Shown one piece after another: positions 22,512-33,964 of a stretch of DNA of 64,000 nt (the stretch's first letter is position 1; every line of letters begins with the position of its first letter). This stretch comes from Podocnemis expansa (taxonomy: Eukaryota; Chordata; Testudines; Podocnemididae), in assembly GCA_007922195.1 (NCBI GenBank), contig ML681998.1, positions 21,045,395 to 21,109,394 on the forward strand, in the 5' to 3' direction. The translations under genes were made by a program, and so were the position numbers. The notes under the pieces were generated by a model. It worked only from the letters and a program-made list of their open reading frames with translations. It did no database searches and was not told where the DNA came from.

Positions 22512-23640
22512 ACAGGCATTTCTGACAGAATTAATTTTTTGATCTTAAATATAACGTTATTAAATGACTGAGATGGTATGTGCTATAGCTCTATAATCTT
22601 TTTCTAAGTCTAGCATGTCAGTGTTCGAAGATGATGATAATCCATGTTTTAACAGATATAGAATATGATAGGGTTCTGGTTGCTGACTGCCACAGACCAC
22701 CAAATCACATGAGGAAAAAAAGATCAGGGTGACTGTTAGTACTTGTGCATAATTTTCTAAGAAAGAAATATATAAACATGTAGAACTTCAATCTGAGTGC
22801 CATATGCTGCAGATCTTATTCTGCCAGCAGTAACTCATCCTTGGAATTTTTAAAAATTATAGCTGACCATTTCTTAACCCAAAATATGTGGTACTGTCTT
22901 CCGACACATGGGAATTGTCTTAAATCTGAAAATGTTAAACAACATTTTACTCAATGCCCATAAAAATCCACACTCAAGAGCAAATTATGGAGGTTGAAAA
23001 ACTAATCTGCTTTACAGGGAAATAAAGCAGCTATACAGGTAGAAAGTGAAGTAGCATGCTCTCTGTTGGGGTAGTTGATAGCAGTGAATATAAGTTAAAA
23101 GTTTGTAGTTGTAGAAAATTGATAAAGGAGTCAAAAGGATTGAAAGAGAATTATAGAATTAAAGAATAAGGAGGCTTTGTTTCAATACATTAGTAACAAA
23201 ACAAATTTGTATTCCTAACAATGGTATGGGTCCATTACTATACCCAATTGTCAGTAATAATGCAGAAAAGGCAGAAAGATTCAATAAACTTGTATTTTGG
23301 AAAAAAAACAAAATGGTATATTCACATCATATGAAAATGGTGAAATACTTTCTATTCCCAGAGTAAGTCAAGCAGATGTTAAAAAGCAGTGAGTAAAGGT
23401 AGAGAAAATCAGTAGGTGTTCAGATAAGCTTACATCCAAGCATTTTTAAAAATGCTAGCTGAGGAAGTCTGAGCTGTTAATGCTAGTTTTCAGTAGATCT
23501 TGGAACAGTGGGGAAGTTCCAAAGGACTAGAAGAAAACTGTTGTTGTGCCAATATTTAAAAAGGACCTGACATTGATCCAGGGAGAAATAATGGAACAGC
23601 TGATGTAGAATTCAATTCATAAAACAGTAAAGGAACGTTT

Positions 23641-23691
23641 ATTATATTTAATTAATTATTATATTTAATTAATTATTATATTTAATTAATA
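23641..23691 (+). repeat. 17-bp AT tandem triplication inside CR1 copy E
   Basis: The 17-mer ATTATATTTAATTAATT is repeated three times head to tail at 23641-23657, 23658-23674 and 23675-23691; the third copy differs only at its last base. It sits where related CR1 copies have a single 'taatataattaatgcc' stretch, so it is a local expansion after insertion. Confidence 0.9.
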
Positions 23692-23974
23692 CCAATAAAC
23701 ACAGGTTTATAGAAAATAGATCTGATCAGACTTATTTGACATTTTCTATTTTGAGTTTAGAGGTTCAGTTGATAGAGGTAATAGTGTTGCATATTTAGAC
23801 TTCTGTGAAAGCATTCTGTCCTGGGAAAACTGAAAAAAGCATAAGGTTCCTTGGGGTTAGTTGAATGAACATAATCACTCAGTGGAATGCTGTGATGAAA
23901 AGAGCTAATATAACCCTTGGTTGCATAAATAGGTATTGAGGAGGTGTAGAAAGTAAGACTGTAAATAAGCTTTA

Positions 23975-24362
23975 CCAAAGGTAGTTTTTTAAACTGTTGC
24001 AATTATTTGGTTATCTGTTTAAGCAATATAGTTTTGTGCCCCCCACCCCTTCTCCGAACACAATGCCTCCTTCCTTCAGCCCCTGTATAGTGCTCTTAGC
24101 TTGGCTTTGAGGAGAGCCTGTCTTGGACTTGTGTCCCCTAGGGTTCTGAGGCAAGGCATTCTGCAGGGCCTGCATCAGGACAGTAACAGTGTGGCCACCT
24201 CTGCCATGGCCCAGCGTCATCATCATGGAGATGGCAAGTCCACACCATTGGTTAGCTGCTGGATGCCAGCTAAATGTTAGTCTTAATGGTAAGAGTGATG
24301 CTTCTTGGTTAACCCTTTAATAGTTACTATTTTACATCCCTACTACAAAGATTATATTCCCT
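23975..24362. mobile_element. GC-richer insert inside CR1 copy E
   Basis: The CR1 thumb region is interrupted: CR1-like sequence stops at about 23965-23975 and resumes at GATGTCACTGGTGTGATTG (24367). Between them is about 390 bp, GC-rich at 24040-24240 and AT-rich at both edges. I see no clear terminal repeats and do not recognise the family. Boundaries are within a few tens of bases. Confidence 0.45.
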
Positions 24363-24979
24363 GTTGGATGTCACTGGTGTGATTGCCACAGGAGTACTGT
24401 GTCCAGTTCTGGTATCCACAATTCAAGGATTTTGAAAAATTGCAGTATTCAGTGCAGAGCTGGGAGAATTATAAAAAAGACTGGAAAACACATGTCTTGT
24501 AGTGAAAGACTTAAGAATCAAATCTACTTAGCTTATCAAAAAGAAGGTTAAAGAGTGAAATGAATAATCAGTAAGTGCCTATGTGGGGAACAGAAATCTG
24601 ATAAGAGGGTTCATCCGTGGAGCAGACAAAGGTATAACAAGATCCAGCAGTTGAAGTTGAAGACAGGCAAATTTTGGACTAGAAATAAGCCAGAAATTTT
24701 TTACACTGGGTAATTAAACATTGTGGTGAATTCTGTCATTGTAAATCTTTTGAATCAAGACTGGATGATTTTCTCAGATGTGCTAAAGTTCAACCATGAC
24801 TATTGGACTTGAAGCAGGAATTAAATCAGGGAAGTTCTGTGGCTGATGAGATGCGTCTATGATCAGGGTCATCTGTTTTGGCCAAGAATCCATGAATGAA
24901 TCGGTGAATGATTTGTTTACTCATATAATATGTGAAATTTGAATATAGTTTAATGCTTTAGTAGCAATAAATCCTGCTC

Positions 24980-25600
24980 CATGTCAAGTACATACAAATA
25001 TTTTTATTTCTCTGGGAATTTCTTATTTCAGTTAAACAAGAATTATACCTTCTCTGTTGAACTTCATTACACTGCTTTTGTAATGATTTACTTTTTCGAT
25101 CATGAAATAGTAAAACATTTACATTACAGCAGGCCTCTTCAAATGTGCTGCATTTCTAGGGAGCAGCTCCAAACCTCAGGTGCCTAGGTATAGGAGCTGC
25201 CTGCCCCTGAAAAAATGATGCTGCCATTGCCAAATTCACCCAAAAAGCCACTGCCCAGGTTGCTTTCAGTGGTGATCAAGGGCACAACAGTGCAAAAAGT
25301 CTTGGCACTGGCATCTTTGGTTTTTGGCACCAGGGGACTTTTGGCTCTTTCAGTCCTGCGGTGCAGCTAGGCATCAGGGGTGAATTCCTGGGCTCCATGG
25401 TGACCTGGCACCCAGAATTTAAGCCCTGCATTACAGTACATGACAACTCTTTTCATGCCCTTGAAAATCCTTTTTACCTTTCACAGGGAGAGCCATATTG
25501 TCAAGTGTGAAACACCACAACTGGAATGAGATTTTTCACAAAAAATTGAGCTCCATTTTAAATTCCTAAATAAGTGTCAGATTTTCAAAAGAACTCATCA
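24980..25600. other. Intron with a GC-richer block of unknown origin
   Basis: About 25130-25440 is clearly richer in G and C than its flanks and reads like degraded retroelement sequence (for example CTGGCATCTTTGGTTTTTGG, repeated 'ggcac' words), but I could not tie it to a family. There is no coding exon. Confidence 0.35.
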
Positions 25601-25689
25601 CCAAACACACTTTCACTGTTTTGACAATTATCTATCTGCTAATATGGTTCTTATCATCAATTAGTGCATTACAATAATTAATGAATTTT

Positions 25690-25865
25690 TATCTTTAAAA
25701 AAAAAAACCCCTCCTCTGAGGGAGGGAAGTATTAGCCTCAGTTTATAGATAGGGAACTTAGTCACAGGGTAGGTTAAATTGACTTTTCCCAAATTACACT
25801 GGAAGTCTGTGTATGAGAGAGAGCAGCCCCGGGTTCAACTTCTGTCTAGCTCCAGTGTATATACG
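25690..25865 (-). mobile_element. MIR-type SINE, minus strand
   Basis: AAGTATTAGCCTCAGTTTAT, then AGGGAACTTAGTCACAGGGT and TTTTCCCAAATTACACTGGA, then CCGGGTTCAACTTCTGTCTA follow the order of the complement of a MIR/CORE-SINE (the familiar 'ccattttacagatgaggaaactgaggcacag' part followed by the inverted tRNA-like head with B box). Ancient and diverged. Confidence 0.7.
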
Positions 25866-25869
25866 TTAG

Positions 25870-27630
25870 CCCCTACTTTCATCTGGCAGTGGCTGCATGG
25901 GAACAGAACTTTTCTAAAGTCAAATTCTTCTCATGAGGAAAGTGGAGAGAGCTTGTCCACGCATACAAGCGCTAGCCCCCCAAAACTGTACTATGTAAAA
26001 TGCAGCTGAAGACTGATTTTTAAGATTCTGTTTGATGATTGGCTTACATAAGCTATTTATATAGGTATGAATATACAGTAGACTTTTACTTCAAATCCAG
26101 TCCTGCTTTCAACTAGTCAATAGAAGTTTTGTTGGTGATGGCACTGGAGCAGGATGACATCCCACTTCACATTAACCATGATAAGGCCCATAGTGAAGTA
26201 ATAAGTTCTATAAATTAATGAACAGTTGAAGAAAAAGTGTGGTCCAGAAGGCTACATCACAAAACATGTTTTCAGTTATTTGACCGTTATAGATTGTTCT
26301 TGTTTATGAGGATTTATCAGAAAATCTATGTAAGAAAAATGACAAAACATAAAAATGCTATGCTACTATAAACTTTTTTAACTGAAAAGTTGGGGAAAGT
26401 TAGTCAATATTTTGTCTGAATTATAGTGTGCCATATTAGCTGAATGTCGGTTAGTGCATCTTTTATTTTGTACATCTAACAGCACACATTTGCTCATTAT
26501 AGAAGGCAATTTGAAAAATCTGTCTTAATAGATTTACAGCAGCCATCTGTATGAATCACTGTGACTATTGATTGTTGGGTTTATCCTGTATTATTTAGTA
26601 ATATCAGAAACAGTTTGGGGTACGAAGCAAAGAAAATGTTTGGTATAGATTGGAATGGTGGTAGACCACTGTGAGATTTGAAACAGACACTAATGATACA
26701 GATTCTCCCCCCCCCCCCCCCCAACCAGTCCTAAGAATGACTGAGAGATTACAGTCTTGATTTCGTTTCTTTTTTGGCTGGGGAAATGTGGTAGATATAA
26801 GATCTGGGAAATGCTATTTGATGTAAATTAACAAAAATCCGTGAAACATCGTTAACCATAGATATAGTCTGACAGTAAGAAGAATATTGTGAAGAAGCGG
26901 AGGAAATCATAGAATGACTGTGTGTTACTCTGACAGTGAATCGGTATTATCTCTGCTATCAGATAATGCAGTTATCATTAATTTTCACATTTGCATTTCA
27001 ATCTTTGGAAGGAAATGACTGTTGCCGGATGAAGATAAGAGCTCTGTACCACTATAATGAACCATCATTTTATCCTGATGCTTTGTATCCATATGAAAAT
27101 GAGGTTGGGTGGTGGTGTGGTATGTGAGAAGGGGGTGGGTGGTGTTAAAGAAACATTATACCAAAGTGTCAAAATCAGTACAGACTTTGGAGCCCTTTAT
27201 GAAACAAGAGGCAGTCTAAATAAATCTTCTGTAGTGAAGTGGGTATCGGATTAAAAGAAGAAAATCTTATTGCAGGAAAAACTGGAGGAAGAGGGGGAAA
27301 TTCTTTGAATCTTTTTCCTTTAATCCAGTTCACACCACTAGTTTAGAAATGTGAAGAGGACGTGCAAACTGATCATGTTATGAGGGACTGGGTTGATTCT
27401 CAGCAAGTTAGTCTCTTGTGCTACAGGTCTGCATTAGGACACCAAGCATTGTGATCATGGGTAAATTAGAAACAGAGAGAAAGTTTGATGGAAGGGGTGC
27501 CAGTACAGGACTGTCTCCATGGTTTGAAAGCAGATGAACCTTGGAATTGTTTTATTACATGTCCATAGTAACCTATTAAATGCAGGTTTTCATGTTGTTT
27601 TCATATTGGGTGTCCATAGTAGATTGCAGT
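25870..27630. other. AT-rich intron sequence
   Basis: Apart from the poly-C run, no repeat or exon is recognised. Overlapping + frames at 26936-27127 and 27057-27254 are short and domain-free. Confidence 0.5.
26707..26722 (+). repeat. Poly-C run (C16)
   Basis: Sixteen consecutive cytosines after GATTCT. Homopolymers of this length are error-prone in sequencing, so the exact length is not reliable. Confidence 0.9.
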
Positions 27631-28147
27631 CATCATCAATGTTCCCTCTAAGGTTTGGCAGCTTGTGTGCAAAATTTTCAACCTGTGTGCAGACCTTTTT
27701 CTGAATAAAATTTTTGTGCAAATTCACGTGATGGAAATTATTGAAAAGTATAGAACAATGAAAAATTAAGTTATTTTAAATTGTTTTATTAATAATTTGA
27801 ATGTATTCTATGCTTATATGACATTGTGTCATCAATTCTTCAGTGTTGTTTGCCTGCCTTTGTCAGTTTTCCAAAATGAATAAGGACATAAAAAAAGTTA
27901 AAGGGAAAGCAGCTAATTTGCCTCGTTTTTCTTTTGCACAGCAGCCCAGTTTACAATTAAAAAAAATTTGTCCAGAATTGTTTCTAGCCAGTTCAAATGT
28001 GTCCCTTTGTTTGTTTTACTTAATTGGTCACTGTTAGTAATTTTAATCATGATACACTTTATTTTCCTTCATTTTATTAGTGGTTGCTATATATTTTTCC
28101 CCCAATTTAGCCCTTCCCTAAGAAGCAACAGGCCAAAAGTTAAAAAA

Positions 28148-28217
28148 ATCCAACACAGGACTTGAACTGATGACCCTGACGTTATAAGGCTGCTGTGCTA
28201 CCAACTGAGCTATGAAA
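28148..28217 (-). other. tRNA-like segment (tRNA pseudogene or SINE head)
   Basis: The minus strand reads CATAGCTCAGTTGGTAGCAC (A box), then a CTTATAA loop and GGTCATCAGTTCAAGTCCTG (B box GTTCAAGTCC), closing at GTGTTGGA. The loop would give anticodon UAU (Ile). The A and B boxes are good, but the anticodon and D stems pair poorly, so I do not call a functional tRNA. It lies inside the hAT element. Confidence 0.6.
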
Positions 28218-28384
28218 ATAGTATAACAATAAAATAAAACAAAACCACATACACACACAAAAAAGGCAAGCTTCTAGGACTAAATGATAATTATGTACTC
28301 CACTGCCGCTTGATATTTTTTCCCCCTCCCTATAAACTGCTCTTTGTTAGTTTGTTTGTTTTTTAAACATTCTACTTACCAGAA

Positions 28385-28912
28385 ATGAAAAGCTGATCCT
28401 CAGCTTGCCTTAAGGCCTGTCCCCCCTGCCCATCTTCAGCTGCTCTCTCAGGCTGCCCCCTCCCCCAGCTGATCCTTGGCCATGGTTCAGGCTGCCCCCT
28501 CTTCCAATCCTCAGCAACTTTGCCAGCCTGAACTCCCAGCCCTGGGCCAAAGCTCAGCCGCTCTGCTGGCATGGCCCTGCCAGGCTCCTGCCAGGCTCCT
28601 GCCCCACTCCCCCCCCCGCTGATCCTCGGCTGCTTTCCCGGCCTGGCCCTGCCTGGCCCCGGCCCCCACTGATCCTCAACTGCTTTTGCTGGCCTTGCCC
28701 TGCCCAGCCCCAGCACCCCCGCCCCAGCCGATCCTTGGCTGCTTTTCCCCCCTCACCTGGCCGATCCTCAGCTGCTTTGCTGGCCTCGTTCTGCCCGTCC
28801 CCGGCACCCCTCCCCACTGCTCAGCTGGCCTGGCCCCAGCCCTGCTCTATCCCCCACTCCAGCAGATCCTTGGCCGCTTTTCTGGCCTGGCCCTCCCTAG
28901 CCCCAGCCCCCC
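28385..28912. repeat. GC-rich minisatellite, imperfect units of about 55-75 bp
   Basis: Repeated words CTGATCCTC(A/G)GCTGCTTT, CTGGCCTGGCCCTGCC and CCCCAGC occur at 28395, 28470, 28560, 28618, 28670, 28728, 28762 and 28860, giving units of variable length. The array runs into the assembly gap and resumes after it (29013-29100). Long reading frames on both strands here are by-products of the stop-poor GC-rich repeat. Confidence 0.8.
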
Positions 28913-29012
28913 NNNNNNNNNNNNNNNNNNNNNNNNNNNNNNNNNNNNNNNNNNNNNNNNNNNNNNNNNNNNNNNNNNNNNNNNNNNNNNNNNNNNNNNN
29001 NNNNNNNNNNNN
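28913..29012. other. Assembly gap (100 N)
   Basis: Exactly 100 N inside the GC-rich minisatellite. A round number is usually a placeholder for a gap of unknown length, so the element's true size is not known. Confidence 0.98.
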
Positions 29013-29199
29013 TGCCTTGCCCTGGCTCTGCTGCCTTCCCCCAGCTGATGCTCTGCTGGCCTGCCCAGCCAATCCTGGGCTGTGCTGCTGCTTGGCCCTC
29101 CCTGTGCGCGGGAATGGGACAGCCTTGCGCGGGGAAGTTATTTTTAGGTGCGTGGCGGCGCAGCCACGCACCTTAGAGGGAACATAGGTCATCATTCCA

Positions 29200-31035
29200 T
29201 GTAAACTCTTCTAAAACACCAACCTTATTTGGAAGCCTGAAGGCGCATCTGCACAGCTCTGAACAAGAAGCTTCTCTTCCTCATCTTGACTGAATAAAAC
29301 CAGTTGTTTTGAAGAACAATCTTTTTCAATACATCATTAATTCTCTTAAAGTACTATACTGCATTGGCAGAGACAACACAAGGAGCAGCTCATCAGGCTT
29401 CTGCCTAGGGACAGCTAGAATCCAGCATCTTGTACATCTGTGAGGCAAGCACCCACTCCTTAGTAGGTCAGACTGGGGTACTGGATTCTAAAACAAAATC
29501 AAGCGATAGTATGAGCATCAAAACATCCTCTAACTTAATACTTCACAGATGAGTAAACCAAGGTCCAGAGAGGCTAAATGAACACTGTCAGGTTAAAAAT
29601 AATGTATTTCAAGGTTTGTTTTCTTACCTTTGTAACTAATCAGACCTTAAAATTATTAAAATGGAAAGGATTATAAAAATCTAATATTTCACTATTCCTG
29701 CTGCTTCTGTGACTTTTTTTTTTGCATTTCTCTGTTTTTAAACAGTGCATAAGACAAGTAACTTTTATTTTGGTTTCTAGTCAGTTTCATTTTCCAGTGA
29801 ACAAAGTTGCAGTGTTAAGTTGAAAACATTATAAAGAGATATTTGTTTAAATCAAATGCTCTTTAATGGAACTTTAAAAAAAAATATTGAAAGTATTTTT
29901 ATTCAAGCTAAGTTTATTTTTGCAACACCTAAATTTAGGACCAGATTTGACCTGATGGTATATTTTAAATGATTTATCAAGGTGCACGATGACTGACTAG
30001 GAATAAAATGCAGGAGTCTTGATTTCATGGAGTTGCTTCTTGTGTTTTGGGTTTAAGCTAATCTTTAACTATTAGAGATCAGGATGAAACCTATATGTGG
30101 AGGTAGGAGGGGAAGACAGATATAGAATAATCTTCATACTGTGGGGTTCCTGTATTCTCCACTAAACATCTGGTACTAGTGCTAGTCTAAAAGACAGGAA
30201 AGTAGACTGGGTGGACCATAGGTCTGCTGCAGTAGGTAAATCCTATGGTCCTTTGCTCTCCATTTCTACATGCACATCAGAGGACAAAGTGTGGTCTTAA
30301 ATTGTTAGCACTTTAAAAATCCTTGTTTGAAAGGTAATATAGATGAGCAAATTTTTCTATTGTTAGCCCTTACTCTGGAGGTATAAGTCTGCTGAAGTTC
30401 ACTGGAAATGATGTGTGACCTTGGATATTTTGGAGAATGTATGTGCATAGGAAATAAATTTTCAGATTCATTAAGTACCCTAATTTGGCCATAAGACCTT
30501 ATATAGAGGGTACAGTGAAAATTGGAACTCCCTGTAGGTCACACAATGAAGGACTCCTCAGTCTGTGAAATTCTGCAGGGAATCAATGAACATCTGCATT
30601 ACAATACATAGTTTCTTGTAGTTTCATACACCAAGGGCCCTGCAGAATCTATGAGGAAGCTTTGCACTTTTCAGCTGTCTCCACTGTATTTTGGTTATAA
30701 ACACAGTCACATACTCTGGTAATTACAAAGGACTAGGAAACAATGTCTGTTTCTGGAAGCAGATGGGTTGAGAATCAAAAGGGGCATGTAACTGGTCCAC
30801 AACTATTTTGCTCTTTGTTGTGTGTTTCTCATTAATTCTACTAAGATTATTACACACAGAACATTGCATAGCAACAATTCGCCTTGAATGGTTGAGGGAT
30901 GGAGATGTTAATATATTGAACTATATATCTAACATGGAGTGATTTACCAGGAAAAAAATTAGTTCCACAAGTGATTGCAAACAGACAGGAAATAAGAGAG
31001 TGCTATTGCTTTCTTAAATTAGCATTTCTTCTTCA
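29200..31035. other. Mainly unique intron sequence with old repeat traces
   Basis: About 29500-29590 (TTCACAGATGAGTAAACCAA followed by GTCCAGAGAGGCTAAATGAA) is a MIR-type SINE trace, minus orientation. About 30205-30255 (GACTGGGTGGACCATAGGTC) resembles the 3' tail shared by old reptile CR1/L2 repeats. Nothing else is recognised. Confidence 0.5.
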
Positions 31036-31039
31036 GGTT

Positions 31040-33770
31040 CTGATTCCTGTAGGTATTCACCGTGGGTTCACAGGTGCTCTGTGTGCTTGGGAGTGAACAT
31101 TTTTCAATAGCAGTGTGTGTTTGCATTCTCCGTCTCCTTGTGCTTCTGACCAAGGGCATAAGGGAGCATGGACTGACTCCCTCTCCAGTTTCTTTCTACA
31201 AAAACTACTTTTGGTCTGGAGTCAACCTGTGGTTACAGCACTCTAGTTTTTGCTTTAATTTGGGCCAGTAGATATTTGTAGTTACTTTATATAATATTTA
31301 TCAGTTTAGTTGTAGTTAGTTAATGCAAGCTGGGATGGAGGTGTTGTTCCCCTGTCACTTGGGAGAGTTAGTATGCACAGGGTCTCAGACTTCGAACTTT
31401 GGCTAGCCTGTCCTTGGTCTTGCTGCTGAATAACCTACAAGAGAGTTGCCTATGCCACTATGGGGAATCACACATTCCATCAGTGTTAGATCTGCCCTGC
31501 CTTTTGTCTTCACACTAGGCAGTCTCTGAAGTCAGACTTCACAGATCTCTAATGGAGGTCTGCCTGAGGGCCAGGGCCGGAAGTAGAAAAGTTGGTGCCT
31601 GGGGCAAGCAGCCCCAGACGTGCGCCGCCTCCCCCCCCTCGCTGGGGTCCAATCTGGCCCCATCCATCAGTGTGGAGCCAGATCCAGACCCTGCCACCAC
31701 CAGGAGTCCCCTGGCCAGGCAGCTTCCTTTTTGGCTGGCAGAGTCCTCTGGTGCAGCACCTTCCTCACCAGCTGGCAGGTTCCCCTGGCAGGGTGCTTTC
31801 CCCTGCTGGCCAGCTTCCCCACCAGCTGAGTCCCCTGGCAGGATGCTGCAAAGGCGCCCTCTAAAATTTGGCCCCTGGGGCTTTGCCCTTGTTGCCGCAG
31901 TGTAGTTATGGACCTGCTGAGGCTCCTGTTAGATCTGGGACCTTCCTACACACACTCTCACATTGGCTGGACCCTCTGAGCAGTGCCCCCTTCACCCAGC
32001 AATGGCATTTTCCAACAGTCCCAAATGTATGAAATGTAGGCATGGAAAGACTAAGGAGAAACACCATCCTAAAAAGAGAGACAAATTGTTGCATAAATCC
32101 TCTAAGGAAAAGTGGTTTGTTTTTTTGTTTGTGGTTTTTTTTTCCTGTTCTCTTGACTACATCCATGCTGAACATGGACTGGCATTGATGGTACTGGGGG
32201 TGTCCGGTATTCTGAAACTGTCCACGATGACATGTAAGGATAGGAAAAGGCACTCCCCCTCCACCCTGGCAGTGGCGCACTGCACCCAGACTACTGGGCT
32301 CAGGCACACATGGTAGACCAATCTGTATCAAAGACTGGCCAAGAGGATGTAATAATTGTTTTCCCAACCTAACCCCAGCTCTCTGGTTGTCCAAGCAGTC
32401 ATGGGGCAGAACAAATTACACAAAGCCAAATCCCCACTCCCTTGAACAAAGATGCCAAGAGACTAGGTCTCTTGTGCAGAAAGAACTTTTCACCAGCCTT
32501 TATTCTATATTACAAACTACTGGGTACTTCTGAAAATACAAGTTTATTAATTACTGCAAGCAGACATGGCTTTCTGTGCCATGGTGACCTTAGTGGCTAG
32601 GAATTGGGTCTCCAGGCAAAAGTTGATCTCCCTTTCATGAGGATCAGCCTTTTCAGTAAGAAACTCTGTCATTTAATTTCCGTAAGAGCTCTTGCACCAA
32701 ACATCTGGGAATATACACTGGCCCTTTTGCAGAGAATATTTTAAATCATTGCTGCCCCCCACAATTCTCTTAACACTGGAATACCTTTGAGCCATTGAGA
32801 GAATGTCAGAGGATACAACGTGGCAAAAGAACTACACTACTGCCATTCCTGATCCAGACCAGCTGCCTGTTGAGAAGACATTTTGATGAGGGCCTTGAGA
32901 ACCTTGAACAAGTCCTCCGACAACCAATCTTCCTGACACCTTTTGGTGATTATCTGGCTCATTTCCTTCCAGTATGGCAGATTATATCAGGACACAACAG
33001 AAAATTACATTAGCTATTTTTGCAAATGGGTACATGATTGAATACCTGCTCCCTCCTCTCAAAAAACAAAAACGGAAGACGAAAACAAAAAGCAAAAATC
33101 TTTCCTAGTTCCTTCCAGTGACACCTCTCAAGAAATGATTCTCAGACAGGACCTGGACGCTCTGTTCCAGTTAGGACTGCAGAGCCTGTGCCCCATCGCA
33201 GGGGGAAGGGCTTTTACTCTAAAAATTTCCTAATCCCAAGATTCTTTCTGATTTTTCACATGAATCAGACTATTACCTTCCTGTATTTTACCCAAAACTT
33301 CACAATAAAGGGGGGATAGTGACTGCACCCCTTAAATGTACACACAGTTCTGGCTTTCTGCCTGTTCAGGACAAGACCTCTTAGATCTTCTGAGGTTATT
33401 CATCTCCATTGTTGGAATGACGAAAGGAAAGAGAGTATCTTCCCAAAGACATCCATTTAAAGAGCTTAACTTTATCCTCCTCTTCTGTGAACTTGTGGAA
33501 CCCCTCTTCCTCAGTCTATTTGGCTTGTTCTACCAGTGCTCAAGTGGCCTTGGTGGCTTTTGTACAAGGCATCCCATTGTTAGAAATCTGTAGAGCAGCA
33601 ACCTGAGATTCTGTTTGTGTCTCTCCTTTGCACTATGATGCAAGTCTTGGCTGAGGATGTTACAGTGGTCCTGTAAATGTGGCACAGGGAACTTCTTTAC
33701 ACCAGCTTCCACATTAAACACTTTTTGGAAGTCGCCCATAATGGGTTTGTGATAGAATAGGAACTGGAAG
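31040..33770 (+). mobile_element. DIRS-like retrotransposon copy 2, degenerate
   Basis: The 5' terminal region begins near TTCCTGTAGGTATTCACC (31045) with a promoter-like GGGCATAAGGGAGCATGGAC (31153). A basic gag-like start follows (NSPKCMKCRHGKTKEKHHPK, about 32010-32070). RT relics: PFGDYLAHFLPVWQ (about 32938) and GFYSKNFLIP (33209-33238), matching the GFYS-x-x-FLIP block before the RT palm. A recombinase C-terminal relic reads STSAQVALVAFVQGIPLLEI then CRAAT (33529-33600), followed by LHYDA near 33635, the position of the conserved HY. The RT palm, RNase H and most of the recombinase are deleted, and stops interrupt every domain. Recognition is from memory of reptile DIRS proteins. Confidence 0.7.
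31563..31922. mobile_element. GC-rich insert in the 5' part of DIRS copy 2
   Basis: About 360 bp of GC-rich sequence starts near GAGGGCCAGGGCCGGAAGTA and ends near GTAGTTATGGACCTGCTGAG. GTGCCTGGGGCAAGC on the left and GCCCCTGGGGCTTTGCCC on the right are near-inverted, suggesting a non-autonomous DNA transposon of the 'agggccgg' kind. The open frames of 90-117 aa inside it are GC by-products. A related start (GTCCAGGGCCACCCCTAGGT) occurs at 54561. Confidence 0.5.
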
Positions 33771-33964
33771 GGCAGACAGTCTGTGCCACCTTAGTGCCTT
33801 CAGTTGGGAACACAAGATGGAGGACAAAGGTACAGACAAATGGACACTGCTAATGAAGAACTTTTCATATAAGGCAGCCACAGTGTGTGTGAATGCACAA
33901 TGAATACCCCAAGGGATAGCACATCCCAAAGAACTCCAGTTTCAGTAAAAAAACCTTTCTTTAC

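Larger units (their letters stand above)
22945..24908 (+). mobile_element. CR1-like LINE copy E with internal deletion and insert
   Basis: Plus-strand relics of CR1 ORF2 appear: AATATTTAAAAAGGACCTGA (23552), the fingers region around 23570-23800 (ATAATGGAACAGCTGATG, then ACACAGGTTTATAGAAAAT and TTTAGACTTCTGTGAAAG), then after loss of the palm, GCTAATATAACCCTTGGTTG (23905). The thumb region runs at 24384-24560 (GTACTGTGTCCAGTTCTGG, then TTAGCTTATCAAAAAGAAGG), and the 3' UTR at 24640-24908 ends near AAGAATCCATGAATGAAT. No FADD block is seen. The copy is older than copies A-D, judging by its decay. It carries a 17-bp triplication and a GC-richer insert, listed separately. Confidence 0.75.
27637..29187. 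mobile_element. hAT-type DNA transposon with perfect 8-bp target duplication
   Basis: The left terminus CAATGTTCCCTCTAAGG (27637) and right terminus CCTTAGAGGGAACATAG (ending 29187) are inverted repeats matching at 16 of 17 positions. They are flanked by the identical 8-mer GTCATCAT at 27629-27636 and 29188-29195, the duplication size made by hAT transposases. The interior (about 1.55 kb, including a 100-N gap) has no transposase frame: it starts AT-rich, holds a tRNA-like segment and then a GC-rich tandem repeat. A 141-bp relative with the same termini is at 50788-50928. The element is non-autonomous. Confidence 0.88.

Noticed and set aside
23641..23691. AT tandem repeat as a CRISPR-like array
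   Set aside because: There is no spacer sequence, the copies are directly adjacent, and this is a vertebrate intron.
28686..29195. Frames of 120-150 aa across the N gap on both strands
   Set aside because: They come from a stop-poor GC-rich minisatellite plus 100 unknown bases.
31906..32394. 162-aa minus-strand frame
   Set aside because: It lies antisense to the DIRS gag start on the + strand and has no domain.
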